Made by a program: the position numbers and the translations under genes. The notes below the pieces were generated by a model, which did no database searches, was not told the origin of the DNA, and saw only the letters and a list, made by a program, of their open reading frames with translations. DNA of 64,000 nt from Hippopus hippopus (taxonomy: Eukaryota > Mollusca > Bivalvia > Cardiida > Cardiidae), in contig OX328099.1 in the NCBI GenBank assembly GCA_946811185.2, positions 22,223,859 to 22,287,858 of the forward strand, read 5' to 3'. The stretch's first letter is position 1. Every line of letters starts with the position of its first letter. Of this stretch, positions 42,763-52,811 are shown one piece after another.

Positions 42763-43604
42763 ACGTTTAATGGTGTTTTCTGTTTTACAAATTGGGCAAT
42801 TGGTAAAATTATTTCTTGAATTACATTCCTCACAAATACAACAATGACCACAATTACAAAATACTATTTCAGGTTTATTTTCCTTACATACAACGCACTC
42901 ATATTCTTCATAAACTTCTAAACCATTAATATTTAAATCTCCCATTTCTTCATTTTCCATAAACCTTCTTTTTCTTTCAAAGTATTCTTGTATTACTCTA
43001 AATTGTTCATCTCTTTCCTCTTGGGTTGGTTCTATTTCTTTAAAGTTAAATAAAATATGCTTGTAATTTCCAGCATATTTACCAAAAGGGTGAATATGTA
43101 AAGATGGTATAAACTCTGCTTTATTGAATTCATAACCTAAATTAGATAAATAATTATTTAATTCTTCTTCTATTGTAGTATCATAGTTTGCTCTAAGAAA
43201 TATTGGTATGTACTTTGCGCCATCATAGTGTATTTTAAAACCTCCTCCAATACCATGCTCATTTTCTAAATTTAAGCATGTTTCAAACATTTTAAAAAAA
43301 TGACTACAACATGAGCCATAATATAATAAAAACAATGGAGAAAAGTTTTCATATGATTCAACCTTATCCCAAACAGGAAAAAAGAATAAATCAAAGTATA
43401 TCGATGTATCATTATATTTTACTACAGCTTTACTATATTCATAATAACAAGCATCCATTATATTAGTAGTTGTATTAATGTAGTCCTTACTTTGAGCATT
43501 AGGAAGATATATAAAATCAAAACCTTTATATTTTATTGGTCTTGCTGAGTATTTTAGTTTATATTCTAAACTTTTTTAAGCTCTAATTTTAAACAAGATT
43601 CCAT
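42754..43604 (-). pseudogene. RING-finger protein 2 of the Polinton, frameshifted near start
   Basis: The ATG at 43,604 directly follows TATATATAAAA. After about 11 codons (MESCLKLELKK) an A6 run at about 43,575-43,580 shifts the frame. The rest (ARPIKYKGFDFIYLP onward) is open to the stop. The C-terminal RING matches RING gene 1 closely: CVVC, CNCGH, CEEC, CPIC, ending TIKRKI. The N-terminal part is different from RING gene 1. It is the last gene before the right inverted repeat and points inward. Probably an E3 ligase acting on host proteins; target unknown. Confidence 0.8.
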
Positions 43605-43615
43605 TTTTATATATA
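43605..43615 (-). promoter_or_regulatory. TATATATAAAA start-proximal motif (RING gene 2)
   Basis: It directly abuts the ATG at 43,604. Confidence 0.55.
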
Positions 43616-43663
43616 CATTAAAAAAAGTTAAGTTATATTATACGTTTAATTTTTGTTGGATAA

Positions 43664-43911
43664 GTTAGTTTATTAGCCTTAGATTCGCGGTTAACTAGTT
43701 AGTCGGTTAGCCTGGTTAACTAGTTAGTCGATTAGAAATTTATGGGGGTGGGAATGTTGAGGTGAGGGTTAGTCGGTTGAAGGGTTAGTCGGTTGAACGG
43801 TTAGTCGATATGATTTGGTTGAGAATTTAATTAGCATAATCAACGCATCGATTAGACGAATTAGCGCGGATGAGAGCGTTTTGGCCCGGATAGGGTATAT
43901 ATATACCTACT
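43664..43911 (-). repeat. Polinton right terminal inverted repeat
   Basis: 248 bp. It differs from the left copy by about six substitutions and one fewer 16-bp unit. It ends TATACCTACT. Confidence 0.95.
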
Positions 43912-44172
43912 CATAGTTATTCATTAATGAGAAATGGACTTTCTTAACCTATTTTTGTTCACTCATAGCGTATCACAGCTTAAGGCTATGTCAAGGACAG
44001 TTTAGTTGACTGATGGTAAGAGCGAATCAAAGCGAGTTATGTTTTGGAAATTAAATTGTCGTCTTTTCTTTCTCCACCAGCAGGCTAAACGTGTTCAACG
44101 AAAAATGGCTGTCGGTGGAAATTGAGCTATCGCCAAAATAAACGGCGGTAAAAAAAAATCGTTCTTCTATAC

Positions 44173-44337
44173 CGGGACACGGAAAATCGTTACAGGTCCT
44201 GTTATGTATGTATGATCCCTCGCAGTCGGCTCCGTCGTAGAACGGACCCTCGCAGGTTCTGTTCCTCCACTGTATACCGCCTCCACAGGTTAGGTCACAT
44301 TCTTCCCATGATGACCAATGTACCCAAATACCGTCCA
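44173..44337 (-). CDS. TSP1 exon 8 of the host gene
   Basis: 165 nt, phase 1-1. Motifs WVHWSSWEEC, CDLTCGGG; six cysteines; ends CNDFPCP before donor GTATAG. The following intron was enlarged to 19.8 kb by the Polinton. Confidence 0.92.
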
Positions 44338-44702
44338 CTGAAAAACGAGAGGTTAATGAAAGGCGCTCCTAAATCAATAGATATGTTGTACAGTCACCTT
44401 ACAACATGTAAATCAGGGACGTGCGTTTTATTAACGTTCATACGCAAATCTTACCTCAATCTTTTTTCTTTTGATTATCGTAAGACAAAAGTAACGCCTG
44501 CTTTACAAAAGATATTGTACAAAAATCGTATGATCTTTCTGAGGGAGTGATTTTTACGCATGCACTGAATAATTGCTATGTATGCTTACGATTACAGCAG
44601 CCCATTGATAACCATGCCTGACAAAATGACTGCTGATAAAATGCTTTGAATATGGACTAGTCTAACATTTTGTCGTCTGGTTGAGAGTTAATTAGAACGT
44701 AC
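44338..44702 (-). other. intron, nothing recognised
   Basis: 365 bp between two TSP1 exons, with no repeat or exon that I can name. Confidence 0.6.
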
Positions 44703-44867
44703 CTGGACAGTTATGTGTATTGCAATCCCTGGAATCAGTTAAGGGTTCAATACAGTCAGATCCGTTGTAGAACGGGCCGATACACGTTCTATTTCTCCAC
44801 TGCGTTCCTCCTCCACACGTTACGCTACATTCATAGAATTCAGACCAATCGGAAAGTACGCCGTCGA
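44703..44867 (-). CDS. TSP1 exon 7 of the host gene
   Basis: 165 nt, phase 1-1 (acceptor TATTGCAG, donor GTACGT). The ladder is degenerate: LSDWSEFYEC keeps only one of three Trp. CSVTCGGG and all six cysteines are kept; ends CNTHNCP. There is no internal ATG, so simple ORF scans miss it. Confidence 0.9.
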
Positions 44868-44929
44868 CTGCAATAGAAAATGGTTATCTTATTTACTTAG
44901 TCTACATCATTATTACAACCAACTTTGTA

Positions 44930-45260
44930 ACTGCGTTGCTAAATGTAAGGGTTCTAACATTACTTCAAAGGAATTACATTTTTTCCACCTCATTGTAAAG
45001 TAATCAATTTTTTACTTTATTACAACGTGCTCACATTTTAAACCTTATTATAAAGTAATTAAATTCAATACTTAATTACACCGAGGTTATCTTTTGCACT
45101 TTTATTACAAAGTATTGACAAATTGCAACTTTAGAACAAAGTGGTCATATGCCGCAATTTTATTACAAAGTGTTTACATCTTGTAACTTTATTACGAAGT
45201 GTTTACATTTTGTAACTTGATTTTAAAGTGTTAACAAAATAGTAACATTTGAAAACTTTG
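44930..45260. repeat. ~30-bp minisatellite
   Basis: Degenerate tandem units around TTTATTACAAAGTGTTTACA, most regular at 45,100-45,240. Intronic. Confidence 0.7.
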
Positions 45261-45294
45261 TAACAGTGTTGATTTCAAAGTAAAATAGTATTTA

Positions 45295-46622
45295 CGTGGG
45301 GTGATCAGAAAGATCGTGGACCACCTCGTTATTTTGAAAACTACTACACTTAGGATTACACAAATTTGCATAGATGAGCATTAATTGTCTGGTAACTGAG
45401 TCACGCTTTCAAATGTTGTCATATTAAAGTAGGTAAAGTATGACGTCATTTTAATGACGTCATATACTGCATTAGTGGTCCAAAATATCGGACGACGTTT
45501 TATTTGAGCCGAGAGTAATCATAAAGTTTTGCGTCAAACTCGGAAAGTATTTATCGAAAATCAAAACCGATTTAGAAACAGTTTAAGGGGACTCTGCACT
45601 CAAGGAATCTGATATTCGTACATGGATCGTGCCGGTTTAGACAAGGGTGTGATACTGTTAAAGATGACCCTAAATCTGGCCGTCCATCAACATCAGTCAC
45701 AGACAAAATCATAACGGTTGTAGAGCAGCATGTAAAACAAGATCGCCGAGATGCTGTCAGGAAAATAGCTGACACATTTGACATTTCATATATAAGTACT
45801 CAGGAGATTTTGACTGAGAGTCTTGGAATGTCGCGTGTTTGCACAATGTGGGTACCTCGGCAACTGACGCCCGATAAAATGGGGGTTCGGGTCGAAATCT
45901 GTTAAGAAATTTCAGAACGCATTAGGGTAGAGGGGTCAAACTTTACTGATCGTATCGTAACATGCGATGAAATATAGATACACTTTACCGACACTGAATC
46001 TAAACGACAAAGCAGCGTATTGAAACATCCAACATCGCCTTCCGCTAGTAAAGCCAACCTTCCTAAGTCACTTGGTAAAGTTATCTACATCAAGTATTTC
46101 TGTTCTCCTGTTTTTCTTCTAAATCATGTTGTATCTTTACATACTACAGTCAATTCTGAGTTTTATGCCCACATTATTCAAATGAATTTCACGAACACCA
46201 TACGAAAAACACAGCCAGAAGTCCTGCGGAGTGACGTCAATTTACACCAAGATAACGCCCTAGCTCACAAAGCCACACTTGTACTGGAAACTTTGCAAAA
46301 ACTAAACAAAGAAACACTTGCCAACGCTCCTTATAATTTAGTCCCGACTCCATGCGACCTGTGACTAGTTCCTGTTTTGAAAGATTTTCTATGTGGCATA
46401 CACTACGAGAGCAGAGAGGAGCTAACCCTCGCTACGACCGGGTCCTTCATAGTAACGTCACGTGACGCGCTCCCACACGTGCTTCGCGCGTCGAAATCAA
46501 GAATGAATACATGCATAGAACTCAAAGGAGGTTACTTTCAAAAATAGTAAACACTCCAAGTTGTTTTTTATAACAATATTCAGATACCGGCACTGGTCCA
46601 CGTTCTTTCTGATCACCCCTCG
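45295..46622 (+). mobile_element. mariner element (1,328 bp), inactive
   Basis: Terminal inverted repeats CGTGGGGTGATCAGAAAGA (left) and CGAGGGGTGATCAGAAAGA (right, reversed) are flanked by TA on both sides (45,293-45,294 and 46,623-46,624). The size is exactly that of mariner elements. Confidence 0.9.
45480..46440 (+). pseudogene. mariner transposase, multiply broken
   Basis: Recognisable fragments: IIKFCVKLGK near the start, the paired-type DNA-binding region (DDPKSGRPSTSVTD), then the first catalytic Asp in IVTCDEI, the second in LHQDNALAHKA and the third-Asp region degraded to LVPTPCDL. Several stops and frame changes occur, including stops right after IVTCDEI and CDL. It is the same superfamily as, but a different family from, the relic at 13.9 kb. 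Confidence 0.8.
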
Positions 46623-46813
46623 TACATAAGGCAGAATTTTTTTTTGTGGAATTAAGTCATCATCAGTCCAGACAATATCACTTTACATCACCATAATCAT
46701 CATTAACATCATTTCCATAGTTGAAATATTATACAGATGATCTTAGGGTCATGACTTATGTATCCCTTCCCTTATTTATATTAAACTACTTCAAAATAAA
46801 CAAACTTCCCTAC

Positions 46814-46978
46814 TTGGACAGAAGTGTATGTTACAGGAACGTGTTTCATTCCACGGACCGACGCAGTCGGCTCCACCATAGTATGGGCCCTCACAATCTC
46901 TATGTCTGGACTGGTTACCGCCACCGCACGTTAAAGAGCACTGTTCCCAATCCGACCATTCGTACCAAATTCCATCAA
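46814..46978 (-). CDS. TSP1 exon 6 of the host gene
   Basis: 165 nt, phase 1-1. Motifs WYEWSDWEQC and CSLTCGGG; then CEGPYYGGADCVGP; six cysteines; ends CNIHFCP, donor GTAGGG. Confidence 0.92.
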
Positions 46979-47764
46979 CTGCATTGAAAAGACTAACATA
47001 CATCGAGGCATCTAACTGAGTGAAAGACAAAAAGAAATACAATCGTCCAAACGAAATCTCGTAACTTTTATGATGAAATTTTATATGCAAATCAAATGAG
47101 AGCTATAACTTTATCCAAAGGATATCCCGTATAATCGATATCAAACGTATTGCCAAAATCTCGCAAATGCATTGCAAGAGTAACAAAGAGAGAAGCACCC
47201 CGCCCCAGAACATTTCTTCAAACAAAATCTCTGTACTTATTAATATTCTAAAACTGAACACTGATATGCAAATCGAATTGCTGCTAATATCTAAAGCATA
47301 CAACGCCATCGGTTCCAAATCTAACAGCTCTCCACTGATATAAATCCCGACATTAATTAAACTTTATGACGTGAGATATGAAGACTGGAGAGTCATTTTG
47401 GCTGAAACCTGCACATAATTTGTCATTTATATCATCAGTAATATCTTCATCATCATAAGCTGCAGTAGCAGCATCATCAGTATTGTTCTGTCTTTTTCCT
47501 TTCATGATTCGTTTTGACACATACGTAGAGAATTCTAAGTTTTGGACAATGAAGTAGTGAAAAGAAGATGGTTCGTATTCACCAACTACTCAGAATTGTT
47601 TCTCATTTTTCAAATATCGATAGTTTTTAAGATTTTAAAAGAACACAATATATGATTGGCTGAACCATTAGACATTAAAAAAAAAAATAGTGTTATTTTG
47701 GAAATTTCAGAATTTTGACGGGGTATATGGTTAGCGAAAATGGACCAAGATTTCTCCCACCTAC
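46979..47764 (-). other. intron, nothing coding
   Basis: A TATATGATTGGCTGAACCATT fragment near 47,650 belongs to the ATTGGCT palindrome family seen at 21,463. Otherwise featureless. Confidence 0.5.
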
Positions 47765-47929
47765 TTGGACATTCATGTGTGTTGCAATTCTCTATACTGA
47801 TGTTTTTATCTGGACATTCGGCTCCGAAATAGAATGGCCCAATGCATTCCCTGTACCTCCACCTGGAACCACCTCCACATGTGGTGTTGCACACGCTCCA
47901 TGTCTGCCACTCGTCCCAAATCCCATCGA
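47765..47929 (-). CDS. TSP1 exon 5 of the host gene
   Basis: 165 nt, phase 1-1. Motifs WDEWQTWSVC, CNTTCGGG; then CIGPFYFGAECPD; six cysteines; ends CNTHECP, donor GTAGGT. An N-glycosylation sequon (NTT) overlaps the fucosylation-type motif. Confidence 0.92.
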
Positions 47930-48788
47930 CTGTAAAAGATAACATTTATGTTATATATACAGACTGTCGATTTTATCTCTGTTCAAAGGTACCTTTTAAG
48001 GGGAAATTACAAGCACACGTAGAAAAAAGGGGGGTCGCGTTTTCTTCCACGCATAAGTATTGTTTGCCTACGTCAACAATCGATCCGCCGCATGTGGGAA
48101 AATATCCACTTTCATTTATGAATACTACTTTCGGTATTCCTTTAATACCCATGTTTTATATCACTATGTTGCCAACACTTTCATTTTGACTCGAACGATA
48201 TACATGTGTGTTATGTTTGTTTTCATCTGGATCTTAGCTCTTATACCCTTGGTGTTCATATATTGAACAGAAAGAGAAGAAAAATAATCAGTCTTTAACT
48301 TATATTTGACAAAAAAAAAGAACTACAATTAAAAAAAAAATTTAGATTTGACTCGAACGTCAAACTTTTAAATTGTCTTTATGCACACTTAATCTTAGAT
48401 ATAAAAATCTACATTATGCATGTCTGTGTTGTTATAAATAACGACCGTAATCAATCATTAAGTAGAATAAAACACAGAGAAACCAAGAGAAACATCTAAA
48501 TACATATTATCCATTGCTTATTCTAGAGGTCGTACTTACATGTACCTACCATCTTAATTGCTTTTCAGCTGTAATTCTTGAAATTCTTTTAATAAGAAAG
48601 GAACAAAATTTCTGACTGGCTATACCAAATAATGATACTTTCTAAATCTAGAATAAGACTGTATTGCTTTGAAACAAGTAATTGATACTTGATGGGTTTA
48701 GTTGATTTTGTAGTAGAAAGGTTGGTGAATAGTAATACAGACCTAGTAAGCGTCACTTGAAACGAACACCAACTTCTAAGATACTTAC
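47930..48788 (-). other. intron, nothing coding
   Basis: AT-rich; part of the ATTGGCT-type repeat (GACTGGCTATACCAAATAAT) near 48,613. No exon seen. Confidence 0.5.
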
Positions 48789-48953
48789 TCGGACAGTTGT
48801 GTGTGTTACACTGCTCTGTTTCACTTGAAGGACCTTCACAGTCGTTACCGTCATAGTAAGGACCATCACATTCTCGAAACCGAGTCTTGTTTCCAGTTCC
48901 GCAGGTGTGAGTACATTCGGTCCAGTTCGTCCATGGGTTCCAAACTCCGTCCA
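48789..48953 (-). CDS. TSP1 exon 4 of the host gene
   Basis: 165 nt, phase 1-1. Motifs WNPWTNWTEC, CTHTCGTG; then CDGPYYDGNDCEGP; six cysteines; ends CNTHNCP, strong donor GTAAGTAT. Confidence 0.92.
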
Positions 48954-49680
48954 CTGCAAGCATGAAACCTCGAGATTAAGCTTTGTAGATCCATCGGCGA
49001 AAACATGGGCTTTTGCATACGGTAAAGATCAAGATCAGACTGCACAGAACGTGCAGTCTGATATTTGATCTATTCTGTCTGCTTGATTAATCTAGCTTTT
49101 GGGATAACACCTGTCATAGTTTTAGTGAATTTCATTTTCAGTCGTCGAAAAAGGTCTAGTTTATGTATTTGGAGCTGACCAAGACTTAACCATGAACAAA
49201 GAAAAAACAACTCAGATTCATTGAAGCTTTTTACTTAAATAGGTAGAAGACCAGATTTTTATAGAAAAAAACTTTTAAATGCAATATTCCTATTTGTGCC
49301 TATTCTTCATCAGGTCTTTAGCCCAGATTACATATCCTATTATACGACTACTTCTTTCAATTAAAGTTATATGCTTTCAGAGTTTTAGGTAGTGTATCAG
49401 GGACCCTACTGTAATACATGTGCATAGCAATATAGTGTTTTCCGGTTTATGGATGATTAAATAAAAATGTATGTAACTACATGTATATATTGGCTTTAAT
49501 TTTTTATCAGTTTTTACGTAGCTTTTATAGATCAGATGCAACTAAGACCACTAATGCCACCATTCAGCCACTTTCAATTTGTATTCTGCAAATGCTTTCA
49601 GTTTGGACAAATCTAAGTACTTGCCTGGTCTAGAGTTGAAGTAAGGTGCAAACAAACGATTACATGTTATCTTAGCTTAC
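48954..49680 (-). other. intron with palindromic MITE fragment
   Basis: At about 49,026-49,070 a palindrome runs AGATCAAGATCAGACTGCAC, then the complement GTGCAGTCTGAT..GATCT. It is the best-preserved copy of the GATCAGACTG family in the window. Confidence 0.6.
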
Positions 49681-49845
49681 CGGGACATTCATGGGTATTG
49701 CAATCGTCGTATTGTTCATCGTCTCCAGTGCAGTTCGACCCACCGTGTAAACTTTCAGAGCAGAAACGGGTTCGCATTGTATAGCCTCCACCACATGTTA
49801 CATTACACATTGACCATTTGGTCCACAGTGACCATTGTCCGTCAA
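49681..49845 (-). CDS. TSP1 exon 3 of the host gene
   Basis: 165 nt, phase 1-1. Motifs WSLWTKWSMC, CNVTCGGG; six cysteines; ends CNTHECP, donor GTAAGC. The loop after cysteine 3 (SESLHGGSNCTGDD) differs from the usual GPxxxGxxC pattern of its neighbours. Confidence 0.92.
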
Positions 49846-50169
49846 CTTGAAAAGTAATCAAAGAATTGATCAATGATAAAGTAATCAACAAAAATGAATA
49901 GGTTTTCTCAACCAGAACAGCAGGTATAAGCTTTCAACTATCACAGGAGCTTTTAGTATAGGAAAAAAAGAAATGAAAAAAATGCAGGTCAAAGGTCAGA
50001 ACGTTCGTTGATCTTGATCTGCACTTTCCAAAAAAGGTAATCTGATCTTGATCTCCATTGTCTACAAACACATCTGAAGTTGTGGTTTGCTCTCTAAGGG
50101 TTAGTTATGGTAATTTAGAAAAGATAACACTTTATGTTAGTCATTAATTTATCACATCAGTATCTTAAC

Positions 50170-50830
50170 CAGAATCAATTGATTGAAGTTTACATTGTTA
50201 CCGGAGCAACAGTTTACCTTGTCACCACCCTTGCATTTAATTGAGACCACAATTTACATTGTCACTATGCTCGCATTAAGCCGTGACACCAGTTTACATT
50301 ATATTATCGCACTTAACTGAGGCAACAGTTTACATTGTCACCTCGAAAGCACTGGACCGAGGTAATAGTTTACATTGTCACAATGCTCGCATTAAATCGG
50401 GGCAACACTTTATAGTTAAGGCTCACAATTAACCGAGGCAACAGCTTACATTGTCACCACGATAGAATTTAGGTGAGACAATAGTTTACATTATCACAAT
50501 GCTCGCATTTAATCGAGGCAACATTTAACATTATCACCATGCTCGCATTTAAACGTTCCAACAGTTTTCATTGTCACCACTTTCAAATTTAACCGGGGTA
50601 ACAGTTTACATCTTATGCTCGTATATGAGGCAACATTTTCATTGTCACCACGCTAGCATTTAACCGAAGCAACGGTTTACATTGTCACCGTGTTCGGATA
50701 TAAGCCGAGACTTCTACTAGTCTACTAGACTTTAACCAGGCAATAGTTTACAACATCACAATGCCCGTATTAAACCCTGAAATGGTTTGCACTTTTACCA
50801 AAATGGAAATGAACAGGGCAATGATTCACG
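50170..50830. repeat. ~42-bp minisatellite
   Basis: About fifteen degenerate tandem copies of a unit containing CAACAGTTTACATTGTCACC and GCTCGCATTTAACCGAGG, in the intron between TSP1 exons 2 and 3. Confidence 0.8.
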
Positions 50831-50984
50831 CTGCCGTCATTTCTTTAACGTATAGGGCCTAACGTGTAATGAATAATACCATTACACTCAGTTGCCCGTC
50901 TGTTCACCTATCTTTCAAAGTGACAGAAGACTGTGTCTCCACAGGATTATGTCGGTATCAAATTAACCTGTTAACAAACAATCC

Positions 50985-51300
50985 CGTGTATTGAAGATCC
51001 TTAAAAACAAGGCTTTTGAAAACATTTTTGGAAATAGAAAAATTGTTACTGAAAAGCATTTTCTAATTTTCATACAATATTTTCCTCCCTTTCGAAAGCG
51101 TATTCCATTATTAAAGCAACATTTAATTCGTCTACGAACGGTTTCAATATCGATTGGTCTCAATTTAATTGCTAGCATTTTCTCCTTAGTTCCACACAAC
51201 TGTCTACCTTTACAAAGACATACCCATCATTTGGGTCGTATTTAACTTGTGATCTACAAATATTTTCAGTTTAGACGAGTCTAGAATTTTACCACTTTGT
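50985..51300 (-). repeat. dispersed MITE-like repeat copy
   Basis: It contains ACATTTTTGGAAATAG, AAAAATTGTTACTGAAAAGC and CTACAAATATTTTCAGTTTAG, the same order of blocks as the copies near 21,770 and 23,490. Confidence 0.45.
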
Positions 51301-51336
51301 TAGGATTTAAATGCTATCACAGTGTCGGTTACATAC

Positions 51337-51501
51337 CTGGACAAGGATAGATATTACAGTCCTGTGACTCCTCCGTGTGGCCTGTACAACTGGCGCCATC
51401 ATGATAAGGTCCATTGCAGTATCGCGTCCGATTTTGAATGGCTCCACCGCATGTTACAGGACATTCATCCCATTCTGTCCATGGTGACCAAACCCCATCA
51501 A
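51337..51501 (-). CDS. TSP1 exon 2 of the host gene
   Basis: 165 nt, phase 1-1 (acceptor CAAAAG, donor GTATGT). Motifs WSPWTEWDEC, CPVTCGGA; then CNGPYHDGASCTGH; six cysteines; ends CNIYPCP. It lacks an internal ATG. Confidence 0.9.
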
Positions 51502-52507
51502 CTTTTGTGGAATTATAGAATGATCGATACTTATCAATAAAAAACAGAAATTTATCACAGGCTTTATTTTCAAGATTTGCTCTGAGATTTTGGTTCCAGA
51601 TTTAAAAAACAACAACAACAACATACAATGATTTGTACTAGATTAGAATTTTAACAGAAAATATTCGTGTTGAGATTTTTATCAGTAGGGTACAAGTTTG
51701 AATTCCGCTGTGTAAACATGGCGGAAGGAAATAAATTTTCTAGCCATGTGGTCAATATTAAATGCTGGCAGTTAAGAGGAATCTGCTTTTTTTGTAATGA
51801 AATTTTCCAGTTTCCAATTCTACTTTACAATATAAATTTGCACAAACATTCTAGCGCAGTCGAAACAAAAGTGGTGTGCAATTACTTTATGTTTTGCAAC
51901 AGACTTGTCTATACTTTGTTCTTTTTAATCTAGGTTTTGTGACCACTTGTCACTTTGTCAGATCTGACTTAGAGTTGACTGAAATAATGCATCGGAAAAG
52001 AACCATCAAGCATTGATTGAAAATCTGTCGTCTAGAGTTGACACAGGCTAGATGTGTAAGAGAACAAGAGAACAAAAACATAACAAAGCAGCCATGCCTT
52101 GGGCACCCTGCAACTTAGCTTGAAATAATCTGTATAATTACGAATTTGTAGGATTTAGGCTCCTCTGTGATGTGGTTATATATTTTCACGTATATGCACC
52201 GTCAGTGAAAAAGATTGGATTCAAGTTGTTCCCACGCAGATCCTAGATCTTCTTACAACAAACTCTTTTCCTTGCTAGCCAAGTATAAAGTACTAATAAA
52301 TGCGAGCTACCTCTGGATTTCTTACCAGTTCAACTCTTGATAGGTTGTACACAAAAATGTCTCTGAAAACATTAATACTAAGGTTTGGAACCTAGGCTGA
52401 GACTTTCCCAAGCTCACGGTTGTCCCGTGATATGCCTCAACACCAACGCTCCAACTGCTCGAACTGCCCACCCCTTGTGGAAAAGAGCATATGTATGAAG
52501 TAATTAC
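51502..52507 (-). other. intron, nothing recognised
   Basis: About 1 kb without repeat hallmarks beyond a short CAA run (51,609-51,623). No exon seen. Confidence 0.5.
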
Positions 52508-52672
52508 CTGGACACATGATCAGGAAACAACTTTCAGTCTCATTCCATGCTCCACTACAGTCATCACCACCATTGTATGGTCCGTCACAGGTGCGACTTC
52601 TGGACCGCGTACCATTCTCGCACGTTGTACTGCATTCTGACCATGCAACCCACGGATTCCAAAGACCGTGTA
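52508..52672 (-). CDS. TSP1 exon 1 (first recognised) of the host gene
   Basis: 165 nt, phase 1-1 (acceptor AAATTAG, donor GTAATT). Motifs WNPWVAWSEC and CSTTCENG; then CDGPYNGGDDCSG; six cysteines; the end is CFLIMCP instead of CNTHxCP. It begins in the middle of a codon, so coding sequence exists upstream; signal peptide and 5' exons were not identified. Confidence 0.9.
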
Positions 52673-52787
52673 CTAATTTAGAAATAAATCGTGTTTTGTA
52701 ATTACTCATAAAACAAATTACATCATTGGAAATAAACAAACACATGGAGAGTAAGTTAAATCTAGTGCAATAAAATTTCCAACTTAC

Positions 52788-52811
52788 CTGCTGATTTTGT
52801 TCTACAAAGTT
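52788..52811 (-). CDS. candidate 24-nt microexon of the host gene
   Basis: A strong donor CAGCAG/GTAAGT at 52,787 is preceded by 24 nt and a pyrimidine-rich acceptor ending TTTAG. The 24 nt keep phase 1-1 and would add LCRTKSA before the first TSP1 repeat. There is no homology support, so this is tentative. Confidence 0.3.

Larger units (their letters stand above)
26062..43911. mobile_element. Maverick/Polinton (adintovirus-like) element, 17,850 bp
   Basis: The ends are inverted repeats starting AGTAGGTATATATATACCC, flanked by perfect 6-bp duplications CATAGT at 26,056-26,061 and 43,912-43,917. Polintons are known for AG-starting inverted repeats and 6-bp duplications. Internal genes include protein-primed polymerase B, retrovirus-type integrase with chromodomain, adenain-like protease, packaging ATPase, major capsid and penton-like proteins, which together define the group. 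Two gene blocks diverge at 31,078-31,111. Lesions in most genes show it is a dead copy. Codon use and AT content differ strongly from the host exons. Confidence 0.97.

Noticed and set aside
26062..43911. An integrated adenovirus or large DNA virus rather than a Polinton
   Set aside because: The 6-bp duplication, AG-starting inverted repeats, the integrase and the ~18-kb size fit Maverick/Polinton; adenoviruses lack an integrase.
45480..46440. A functional mariner transposase
   Set aside because: Multiple stops and frame changes occur, and the third catalytic region is degraded.
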